Assembly (NCBI GenBank): GCA_964007475.1
Contig: OZ023273.1
Span: 140,651,308 to 140,715,307, forward strand
From: Hybos culiciformis
Taxonomy: Eukaryota; Arthropoda; Insecta; Diptera; Hybotidae
Reading direction: 5' to 3'
DNA length: 64,000 bases
The notes below the pieces were generated by a model, which was given only the letters and a program-made list of their open reading frames with translations, did not search any database and was not told where the DNA came from. Position numbers and translations under genes: made by a program. Positions 23,211 to 34,800 of the stretch are shown in pieces. The first letter of the stretch is position 1. Every line of letters starts with the position of its first letter.

Positions 23211-23990
23211 AATAACATAAAAGTTTGAACTAAATGTTTTTCGCGGATATACAAACATAAATTATAATTATTAAAAAACAATTAATATTCTCCTAAGATA
23301 ATAAAAAAGTTAAAAAAAAATTCAACTTCTTCTCTTTTATGCCCAACCTTCAGTAAAATGATAAGTAAAATTTGACTAACTTGTAAGACTTCTAGTAAAT
23401 GTACATAATTATTATATGCAGATGTACAATATATATAGGAAGTATAGGTATAATAGTACTCATAATAAAACAAAAATAAAGATTATATGTATTATCTATA
23501 TAATATATTTAATTTTTTTTTAATCTAAAACAAGCCTTTTATTCAGATAAAAAATGTTATATTTATTTAATTAGTTTATTGCATCTCTCCAAAAGAAATG
23601 TAAATCAACACCTCATACCATTATAAATATAATATAATAATTAAAAGCTCAATTTTATGAAAAATATCAAGGTTAAAACTTGAAGTATATGAACTTATGT
23701 AGGTATTAAATTCTAGTATTCTTTATGTACCGTATAATGGAAAAAGCTTCTTTTTTTATCATACAAATTTATAATGCAACTAAAGATAAAATGCGTTCAA
23801 GATCTACTGAAAAAAGTACTATTTATATCCACATAATACATTCATTTCCATTGTACATATTATATAGGAAGATGCGTAATAGTTTTATAAAATCTACATA
23901 ATTAATTTCAAATTAGTTATTTCATTTACTATAACTTCAGACTGTTTTTTATGGAGTACGTGTCTAAGACCTGGTGTCCAAATGATAATG
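23211..23990. other. Intergenic AT-rich DNA
   Basis: Nothing recognisable. It ends at the target duplication of the hAT element. Confidence 0.5.
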
Positions 23991-24348
23991 ATCAGAACCA
24001 GGGCTTTTTTTGTACCGGAGCTCACCGGAGCGCAGCTCCGGTAAATATAAATTAAATAAAAAAAAAAAAACCAATTCTTATTAGATTAAAAAAATTGTCG
24101 TTATTTTTCTCATGAGAAAAATTCGTAATAAACAATAATTTTTATCTAATAAAAATTTTAAATCATAGATTTGCTATAACTAGGTTTGCGATTGCTATTT
24201 TTTGGTTGCTATTTTTTTTCTATATTTTTTGTCTAGTTACCTATTCTGCGATTACTAATTATTCTACGTTACTTTGAAGATTTCAGGAAGTGAAGAATTT
24301 AAATTTATTTTTCAAAGTGTCACTTATAATATAGTTTTTAAGTATATC

Positions 24349-24827
24349 CAGCGCAGGATTTACGAATAGGAACACTAGGCGCCTGCCTAGGGTGGCAGAT
24401 TTGAAGGAGCGGCAAAATATAACATAAAAACGATAAAAAAAAAAAAAAATCAAATAAATAAATTTTTCTATTTGTAGAATTGAATATGTAACTAATCTAC
24501 AAAAAAATAATAAGAACGTATTTCGAAACTAGCATAATTGTTCTGCTGGAAGCTTGTTTTCTTATTTGAATAGAATTAAAACTTATCTTCGATCACAATT
24601 GAAAGAAACGAAATTAAATTACATTTCAATTATGCACATCGAGAACGAAGTGTTAAAAAAAATTTTATTTGAAGATACATTCGATAAATTCATAAATAAA
24701 AAAATTAAAAAAAATAATAAGTAAATTGAGCTAATTAAATAATACAGTTTGTTTCTTATTTAAATTACAATCACACTGAAACTCTCAAAAAGTGCCTAGG
24801 GGCGGCATATTCGTAAATCCGCCCCTG
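24349..24827. mobile_element. Second hAT-type MITE nested in the first
   Basis: The left tip is CAGCGCAGGATTTACGAATA and the right tip in inverted orientation is CAGGGGCGGATTTACGAATA, with further GCCTAGG-containing similarity. It is flanked by AGTATATC (24341-24348) and AATATATC (24828-24835), a 7 of 8 target duplication. It is 479 bp long with no coding frame. Confidence 0.85.
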
Positions 24828-24951
24828 AATATATCCCAAGAATATGAAAATAATAAATAGTTATTTTAATACCCTACCAAAAAAACTTAGAGGAAGCGAG
24901 ATATGTAACGCATAGAAAGTTTCTTGCAATGTTCGAACGCCTAATCCGCCT

Positions 24952-25452
24952 ATTAAGAGCCCTCACTGCGCAAAATGGGTCTTGGTTTTGCTTTGATTCT
25001 AGAGTTAATACAATCTCGACTGAAGTGATTTTTTGATATGTTAGACAGTATATGAGGCGGATATGAGACAGTATGTGAGGCGGATTTTTTAAATTTTGAG
25101 TTTTGTTGGCCCAAATGAGCCTTAGAAAAACTTGAACATATTTGCTGAGATTATGCAGTAAAGGAAAAAGATAATAAAAAATCTCAAACGCAGAAATAAA
25201 GAGAATTTTGAATTTCTTAAATTTCCTAAACAATTTTTATTTAGTTTCATTTATTTCTAAAATTTTATCAATTTTTTTGATAAATTCGAGTTTTTGCACA
25301 GAAATAAAATTCAAATATAGTTTTGTGATTTTCTCGTAGAGGTGTTTTCGTACATTTTTTGTCGCATTTTTCACGGCCGTTTATTTTCTGTAAAATAAAA
25401 CAAAAAAAACTGCAAAAATAGAAAACAGAATTTCACGTCGAGGGCTCTTAAT
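24952..25452. mobile_element. Third inverted-end insertion at TTAA within the outer hAT
   Basis: ATTAAGAGCCCTC (24952-24964) is exactly inverted as GAGGGCTCTTAAT (25440-25452). A TTAA at each tip would fit a TTAA-targeting element. The interior holds a short duplicated block (GAGGCGGAT units, about 25051-25088) and no transposase. Only 13 bp of terminal repeat are visible. Confidence 0.5.
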
Positions 25453-25571
25453 ATTAATGTACAATACAATCAACAGAAATTCAGTTTCTGTATCAGTTTT
25501 CATTCTATAGAATTAAAAATAATATAGCGTTCCGGTAAATATTTTTTTCCAAAAAAAGCCCTGATCAGAAC

Positions 25572-28073
25572 TAAATTAGCCACGGTGACTTTTTCAAAGT
25601 CAGTAAGTGAAACGATTTTTGGAAATTATTTAATTTAGATTCAATGACGGGTAACGAGTTTACTTTATTTTTATGACGATACGACCATCTAAAATTATTA
25701 TTAAATTATTAAAACATTTAAATATCAGGGTTCGTAATTGGACTTAAATTTTATTATTTTTTCGTTTTAAAAACACCGATGTTAGACATTATGGCGATCG
25801 CTCTGTTATTTATTTATGTAATTAGTATGTACTTTAATTAATTATGAAAATCTCAATTATAAAAAAACTTTTAACTAAATTATTTATTGCTCTATGTGAC
25901 AAGCTTTTATTTGAAATTAAATATATATAGCACATACTTACAAAAATATAACATATAATATATGTAATGATGCTAATTTTAATTAATTATTTTATTTGAT
26001 GTTTCTACTTATCACTTTCATAGAAAATTAAATTGTTCACAGATATGCATTGGTTATTAAACTTAATATGTATTTCCAAAATTTTTGGGAAAGAAGAGGA
26101 TCCAAGTTGTGATGAATGATGCTGGCTTTCATTCCCTTCTAATTAAGAAAATTCACTGCACTTTCTGTATAATTAAATGTATATAACTTTAACTAGACCC
26201 ATTCTAGTTGAGGTTAACTAGAATTAAAATTTACTGTGTACATTCGACCAGATTTCAGAAACTAATATCCGTTGCCATTCCATGAATCTTTTTAGGGAAT
26301 ATATATGTATATGAAAATAAAACAAACAACCAAAATTTTTTTTAATTTTTATTTATTTTTTTTTATTTTTATACAAATATATTCTAAAATGATAAATTTT
26401 GTAATATAATATTTTAAAAAAAATTTAAGTAATATTACATAATTTTGTGAATATGTCGTTGCTTTATGTACACTTCATAATATTTTAAATTTTTGATCAA
26501 ACATTTATTTGCATAAAGTCTAGTCGAAATGGTGCCAGATGTTATTAAAAGAAAATATGAAATTAAAAAAAGGAATTATTAAAATTAAACAGAAAAAAAG
26601 AACTAGCAGACAATATTATAGGAAAGGTAGAGTATAAGACTGTACATAAATTTGGAAAAAAAAAATAATAATTAGTTATTGGTAGGTACACATCATTTTC
26701 TAAAGTTCTGCAATGTGACGAAGTTCTTCTATCTGACTATGCATAGTTATAATTAGATTTCATTGCTGATATAATTTGAATATATTTAAATTCTCAAAAC
26801 AGCAAGAACAAAGAATTCGACAATATTACAGTTAAATTATTTATAATGTATTAGTTCAACCTACTGTTTCATGATCAAACTTTCAGCATGTAGGCATGTA
26901 GTACTTCATTTCTATTCGAAATGCATAAACAAAATGTTCACTCTCATTTAGTTATGTACCTATACATCACACAGGTAATTTAAATGAAAACTTCTGCTTA
27001 AAAATATCTTAGAAAATTTTTTTACAATATATTATAAACAGCAATAAAATTATGGCAAAATTTAATGTTACAGAAGATTAAAAATGAACATATTTATCTT
27101 AAGTAAAAAAAAAAATCAGAATCTTGAAAAAAAAATTAAACCTCTGCATTTAATAATAATTTTATGAAGACATTAATGGCTTATGATAATGTGTTTTTGT
27201 TATCCCATAATTTTGTTTTTCTTAACTGCAAAAAAACATAAAGTTTGTTTTTTGAAAAAGCTTCACCAAATAAGTTTTCTGTGTCGAGATAAATGACTTA
27301 TGTTATGTATAGGTACACAGTACAGGAAAAAAAAATAAAAATGTTTAACTTTTTTTTTAACAATTTTCTGTGTACCTACCTAGGTAGTTAATATTTATTT
27401 TAATTATATTAATGAATAAAATACATGTAGATGTATGTATTATAGTGTTATGGTGATAACTGATATGTTCAACTATTGATTAAGAATTTAAGAATACTAA
27501 AAAATTATCAGTTTCAAAAAACAAAAAATAACAATAATTTTAAATATAATAATACCTATAGTATAGTAGTAATATATTAATACACAATAATAATAGAGAA
27601 CACAAGAACATTGGCAAATACATGAGGATCAAAATTTAATTAAAACAAAACAGATGTTTATATATTTATTCATTTTTATAATACATTTCGCTAATAAAAG
27701 ATAAAAGATACCATCTCTCATCAAAAAAACGTATTTCTTTCATTTTTTTTCATTAAAAAAATTTTTCTTCATTTCGATATTTGCATCATCTAGTTTTAAA
27801 AATCAGAACTAAATTAGTCCTCTTACTAGTCAGAAGATGTATGTATGTAGTTTATTTTTAGTTTATAATGTTGTTGGTAGGCCAAAAGCAATTCGTTTCT
27901 ATTTTAATTTCCAATGCATAATTAGGTAATATATGGAAAGTTAATCTTGATTGTCGCTTATTGGAATTAAAATGATTATTTTCCTTATTTGTAGGTACAT
28001 ATTATCATCTCGTCCTGCACAATTTTATTTATTGGAAAAAAAAACCATATATAAAGTATCAATTACAAACGGA
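25572..28073. other. Intergenic AT-rich DNA
   Basis: No gene is supported. It contains a small palindrome (AACTAGA...TCTAGTT, about 26192-26210) and many TAGGTA/TACCTA short repeats typical of this genome. Confidence 0.45.
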
Positions 28074-28083
28074 TAGATGGCGC
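28074..28083 (+). promoter_or_regulatory. CTCF-like motif upstream of the nucleoside transporter
   Basis: TAGATGGCGC matches the core of the insect CTCF consensus (TAGRTGGCGC), an insulator-binding site. It stands out in AT-rich DNA 0.6 kb upstream of the transporter's likely start. A single motif match without other support. Confidence 0.3.
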
Positions 28084-28677
28084 AGTTAATTTTTGCAAGT
28101 CTTACCATCGAGGTATTTTCTATGTGTATCACAAAGTTATTGCCTTGAAAGAAATGTACAAACATTGTTTGGAATTATTGCAATTTCAACTCGGAAAAAT
28201 CAAAAACAAATTAATAAAATATTTATTAAATAAAAATATCAATCAAAATAGTAAAAAGAAACTCGCAAACATAAAATAGAATTAAACAGAAATGCCGCTA
28301 AGTTTCTTTCTTTTTTTTTGTCAATCAAATGTACTAATTTCTTTTTCTAAAGTGCAATGTGGTAATCTAAATTTCTCCCCTTAATATGTCAAAAAAAAAT
28401 TTTTTTGTTTTCATTTTGTTAAATGGGTTAAGGAAGGAAGAAAGTTTTTATAAAATAAAAATTTCTTATCATTATCAAATCACATTAAAAAACAAAAAAA
28501 AAGAGTATTAGGTATATTTAAATTTAGTTTTTAGTGCAATAAACATTATTTTACGTAATGTTAATAGATTCGCGAAAAAAAATAATATTAATTTCTATAA
28601 AATTAGATTTATTATTGACATTTTGTTCTTAAAAAATTTGTGAAAAAAACAAAACAAAGAAAGAAAACACTTAAATT

Positions 28678-28682
28678 TCAGT
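28678..28682 (+). promoter_or_regulatory. Initiator (TCAGT) of the nucleoside transporter
   Basis: TCAGT lies 192 bp before the ATG at 28870, within the step from poly-A DNA to more mixed 5' UTR-like sequence. A second TCAG occurs about 20 bp downstream. No TATA box. Confidence 0.3.
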
Positions 28683-28869
28683 AGTGAGGTAGGTTAGTGT
28701 TCAGCAGCAGCCTTTGTGTCAACTCTTTATTTCTAATTCCGACTTTCTGAGACATTAATTAAATTGTGACTTAAATAAAAAAAAAAAAAAAACCAGTAAC
28801 AACGAAATAAAAAAATAATTCCACGCAAATAATAATTTATTAGAATTTTGCTGATTGAATGACAACAAA

Positions 28870-31800
28870 ATGCAGAATAACCGAAACAACAAAGATCGAA
28901 TCAATTTACTGGATGAATCAGCCGAATCCAGTTCTGATGATGAAAACGCAATTAGACCTTATGACAATCCAATTGATAATGCTGCGACAAATCCTGAACA
29001 ACAGCAACGAGATGCCATCGTAACAGTGCCTCCCACAATAGCCGAATTTAAACATAATCTACCTTTAGATAGATTTAATTGCAATTATTTTATTTTTTAT
29101 TTATTGGGTGTGACAACAATGTGTCCATGGAATTTTTTCGTTACAGCAGAAGATGTAAGCTTGTGTTAAATGAAAAAAAAAATTAAAGTTACTAAATTAG
29201 GATTTTCTTTTGTAGGCATGCATATTAGAAAAATTCATAGAACTAGAAAAGAAATGATTTTAGAATTTTTTTTTTTTTTTTTTTTTCAAAAATGCATCAC
29301 AACAATCAACATAAAACTCTATTAAAATCAAAATTTAAATTTTCTATTGGAGTATCTGAACCTGATCTACATATAATATACATTTTTTTTTAATTATTTA
29401 TAGTTAGTTATTCAGTCATACATATTACTTCTGTTGTAACCTACTCGAATAATAATCATGTCAGCAAAAATATTGATAATCAGCAAAAATCAATTACCTA
29501 TTTGTTTTCAAACTAGGTATTATATTAATTTATTCAATCGTGTGCTCAATTAATGTCAAATCATTGTATGCATTTAAGGCCAAACATTATTTTCACATTA
29601 TTATCAGTTTAGGTTTCTCAAATTTAGGTATTTGCCAAGTTAAAAAACGTTAAATGATTTTCGTTTCTAGATAGATACTTAAATATTTTTGCCTTTTTTT
29701 TTATGTTTCCATAATTGATGAATTCGGTCTCAAGGATAACGTCAATAAAATGCACCCTGAATATGTGACAAAATATTGAAAAATATCCATAACATACATT
29801 TCTCTTTCATAAAAAAAACAAAACATTAATTAAATTTTCATATCAAATAAAAATATTATTTATTTAATTGAATTTTTATTTGTATAAAATCATCAATGTC
29901 AGAAAATAAATGAACTTTGATTTTTTTAAGTTATAAGAGAAATAATGTCACCATAAACTAAATAATCTTATTATTAATTTTAATTAATTAATTTTGTTTT
30001 GAGGGATTAATCATTATCTGATACATGCTTCTCAATAAAAAATTACATATTTATTCTTATTACTTTATTATTTTGTACTTGATTTGAGTTCATCAGATAA
30101 GTTTCATTTATGACTCATAATTTGAGCGTCAAATTTATATAACAAGGGGTGTTTGAATAAAAAAAAATTAATAATAATTGGCTTTGTTGATTTTATTTTT
30201 TATCTTATTAAAATAACAAAAACAAAATATAAATAATAAACAAAAAATGATTTGGATAAAAAGAAGAGGAATTACAAAAAATTTAATATTAAAAAATCTG
30301 GATAAAAAGAAGATAAAAAAAAATAAAAATGTACATTAAGTATATAGAGTTTTTTTTACAATGAAAGTTTTTCATATTAAACGTATTTATCTATAATCTG
30401 TATTTACATACAATGTCTATCGATATCGAATTTTTTTTTTGTCTTAAATTATTTTATTTAATGTCAGAATATTAAAAGAACTTCTAACAATGTTTGATTA
30501 ATTGATATAATTAAGTATAAAAAACTATTATTGAAGTAAGCTTCACAGTCATAGTTCTCAGTGAAACTAAGTTATTACTCCAACTTAGATGGAAATATAA
30601 ATTTTTATAATTCTTCTTCTTAACCAATGAAGACGTTTAAAAAAGTTACATCTTTCCTCACAATTTGAACACCTACCTTTAAATTCTTATTTTCCTAAAA
30701 ACTAAATTTATCTTACTCAACAATTTTATTATTTTTTTTTAATTTTAAATTTTTTTCATTTTTAGTATTGGTTATACAAATTTCGAAATGCAACAGTGAA
30801 TTGCAGTGATTTAACACCAATGCAAAAATCTTTTACTTCAGATTTAACAATGACTGCTGCTTATAGTGGAACAATATTTTTAATTTTAAATGCAGTTTAT
30901 GGACATTTAGTTTCATTAAAATTCAAAATGCAAGGATCTATGATAATAATTTTTTTTTTATTTATTTTGACAACAGTATTTGTTGAAATTGATACGGACA
31001 AATGGCAGTCAGGCTTCTTTTTACTGACGTTAGGAACAGTAGTTATTATAAACAGTAAGTTTGAGTTTAAAAATTAATAATATTAATTCTAAAGGTTCTA
31101 ATTTAAGATCATTTGAATTATATCTTCCTTCCGCACAGTGCGTAACATTTTCTTGCTTGTCATTTAGTTAAAAAAAAATACTTATTATTGAATCTCTTAT
31201 TATTGAATCAAAGTAGCTGAAAAATTAAGTTTTTATTGATTCTTCATAACACTTTCAATTGAGGTTTTAGCATTTTAAATGCAATTATGATTTATTAGTT
31301 TTTATTATATGATTTCCCTATAAAACATTTACAATAAAAAATGTTAACAAATACTGGGCAGTCTTAAGTCGGCGAACTCTTAATTTTGCTACATTCAATA
31401 TATGGCAGGTGCCGCTGGCAAACTGTAAGGTGAAGCATATCCCAATGGTGCAGCATATCCTAATGGAGCAGCTAAAGCATTAGCAGCGTATCTAGCATAT
31501 GGCGCAGCCGCGAAAGCCGGTGCTAATGGTGAAGCAAATCTAGCAAGAGGTGATGCCAGCGGACCAGCATTATGTGCAGCTAGAGGAGCAGCAAATGGTG
31601 TAGCTAGAGGAGCAGCGTAAGATGCACCTACATGAGCGCCGAACGGTGCAGCTACATGAGCGCTTAAAGGTGCACCTACAGGAGCAGCGAACGGTGCTGC
31701 TAGATGAGCAGCAAATGGTCCTCCAACTGGAGCAGCAAATGGACCTCCAACTGGAACAGCAAATGGACCTCCAACTGGAGCCGCTAATGGAGCTGCTACT

Positions 31801-34800
31801 GGGCCTGCAAATCTAGTGGCTAATGGAGCAGCAAAACCAATTGGAGCTGGAGCTACAACAGCAGCTGGGGCTGCGACTATTGGAGCTGGGGCAGCAACAA
31901 GTCCGTTAAAATTTCTGGCTACAACTTGACTACTTGAAGATGTCACAAAACCTGGTCCAGCCACTACAGGTGCGGAATATGCGAATGGTGCAACGACACC
32001 ACTCGGTTTGGCTGAAATGCAGGCAAAAACTGAGAACAAAACAATGGTCTAAAAATAGTAAAAAAAAACATTAAAGTTTTCCCTAATTGGTATTTTTTAC
32101 GTAAAAAATTTACTTACGTATTTGAACATTTTTCTAAACTTTATTTTTCTTTCGTTGTAGTTAATAGAAGAGTTTTAAACTGTTTGTGTCATTTTGTTTG
32201 TCTTCATCTTCTTTTTATACAAAAATCTTAGACTTATTAAATATTTTTACCACCAATTTTTAATGACATTATATTATTTTTCAATGCACGACAAGTAAAT
32301 TATTTTATACATAAAAATATAAAATTACACCACTTTTAAGCTTAAAATTAATTTTTGTTTTCGTAAAAACTCGTGCAAATTATGCATTTATGAGTAAAAA
32401 ACTTGAATGTCCATAGGTAAGTGAAAACTGTAAGTTTCTATTATGGAGCCGCTTGGAGCTTCATTTAAAACAAGCAAATATTTTATTTCCATTGTTTTAA
32501 TAGTTAAATTACTAGAAATCAAATTATTAAAAAAAGAGCAAATTTTGAGCCAAAAGCAATTATGATTTTACATAAACAATTTTAATACTAAAAAAAAATT
32601 AACCCACAAAACGTCGTGTGAAAAGTTTTATTTTCGCACCATTATTATTGTTTTTTTTTTTTATTATTTTAAAATCTGATAACTTTCATTTTTGGATTCT
32701 TATCAACAATTAGATTGTAATTTAAAAAAATAAATAAAAATAAAATGATTCTGATGGATTGATTTCTTCATTGCTCTTTCATTTTGTCTGTTAAAAAAAA
32801 AAACAATTTCAATATTTGGAATATTCTTGATAAACGTCCTGGGATTTTAAATTTCAAACATTCAAAAAGGTAAAAATTAGTAATATCCGAGATTGCTCCT
32901 TATTGTATTAAAAAACAATTTTTTATTGGGTCCTGATGATAATAAAAGTAAAACCTACCTACATATCTGATTGAAATAATTAAACTACTAGGTTCACTAA
33001 ATAAATATGAGGATAGGACAATCGAAGGTCGTAATAATATTCCATAATTTCTATCAATGTTTTGAAACCCCTCTGAACTCTCAAAAAGTTACAATTTTAA
33101 CCTTTTTTTTAAAATAAAAATAAAATATTAGTTCTTAATGACTTCAAAATTTGGTTTTCATCACCCAAATAATTTAACAGAAAATAAATATGTTAATTTT
33201 ATTATAAACCCAAAAATAATATAAAATTTCAAAAATATCAAATCACCTAGTACAGCTGGATTTTCACTTTTGTTTAAAAATCAGTCTAAAAAATGTATGT
33301 TGTAATGAACTCTAAGTTAAAGAGAAATTAACATCGGTTTCTTATTATAATATTATTTTATAATTTTCCTTTTTAGCAATTTCGATTTTTTTCAATCCTA
33401 AATTTGGACGAACATTGACTTCCAGAAAATAAAAATTAAAAAAAAAAAAAAGACTAAGTTGAAAACATTTAAATGCAATTTTGTAATGCAACAGATACCT
33501 AAATGTTTTGTGTTAAATTTTTATTTATCAGAAATCTGTCAAAAAATCTTTTAATTAAAAATTCTTTACATGCGCCGCCTACAATTGGTTGCATTTATTA
33601 TGTTTTTCGAATATAATTTTTTCTTTTATACAAATCGTAATGGTAAATTGTGTAACGATGGATAAGAAAAGAAGAAATAAAAAAGCAAATTTAATTTATT
33701 CCTAGGAAAAAAAATTGTTACATTTATTTTGATTTATCGAAATAATGAATTATTTCAAGGTCATACATCTAATTATGGAACAATAATAATAAATATTATG
33801 TTTAAAAATAATTTATTTTATTTATTATATTTTTGCCCTATGAATTTTAATTTTTAATTATATCTTATATTTTCGTTCTATGCAAGATACTTATGTTGAC
33901 TTTAAAAAAAAAAATTGTTGGTAAAATTTTACTACTCTTATATTTGGTTATATTTGGTAATTATTCATCTCCCAGAAATTAAATCTAAATAAATCTAAAT
34001 AAAAGGGTTACCCTTAGCTAAGTATTTACAATTTTTTTGAAATTTAAAAGTTCTAAATAAGTTGAAAAAATAATTTTTTTTGTCTTCTATGACATCGTTA
34101 ATCTGTAGATTGTTAAATTTCTTTTGTTAAAAGTCTTCTAATATATCTTCGTCTTCTAAAAATGGCTTCTTCGGAAATAGATGGATCCTGGGAAATTGTA
34201 TAGCCTGGACATTTGAAAGCTGAAATAAAAATAAAATATTTTCGAATTTTGTATAAAAATGTTTACAAATGTTAGACCGAATATTGTTTTCTCGTTAAAT
34301 TTTCAATTAAAATTTATTGTATATGTTCACATTGTCTGGAGTGTACAATGTCGCTAGTGGAAAATATTTAAATAATACTAGAATTTAGTTTTCAATTTTG
34401 TAGGTAGTATAAAGCAAATTATAAGAATAACCAAGTTTTTTTCTTAAATGTTTTCATTGAATGAAAGTTTTATTAAATTAAATCATCATAAAAGTTTATG
34501 CAATTTTTTTTTATAAAAAAATTAAAATTTAATGCTAATTTCATAAAATTTAGAAATGCCCAAAAAAATTTATTTATTAATTAATTATTGCAATTACACC
34601 TTTCATTCAAAAAATTAGTTATTTATGGCACGAGCTTTTACGAAAATAAAATACCACCTCAATTAATTTTATTTGTTATTAAATAGTTATTTCCATTAAA
34701 GAATTTTATTATGAATTACTGCCACTGAATATTGCAGAGTTTAAAGTTATATATAAAGTTGATTAACAAAGTAGAAAATATTACATTCAATTAAAGTATT

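Larger units (their letters stand above)
23999..25563. mobile_element. hAT-superfamily element (non-autonomous), outer of a nest
   Basis: The ends CAGGGCTTTTTTTG are inverted at 23999 and 25563, flanked by a perfect 8-bp target duplication, ATCAGAAC (23991-23998 and 25564-25571), the hallmark of hAT transposition. A GC-rich subterminal hairpin (ACCGGAGCT...AGCTCCGGT) lies just inside the left end. There is no transposase frame. About 980 bp of the 1,565 bp is accounted for by two further insertions. The perfect target duplication suggests the outer insertion is not very old. Confidence 0.88.

Noticed and set aside
31622..31816. Gln/Leu-rich open frame on the plus strand across cuticular copy 1
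   Set aside because: Antisense shadow of the Ala-Pro repeat.
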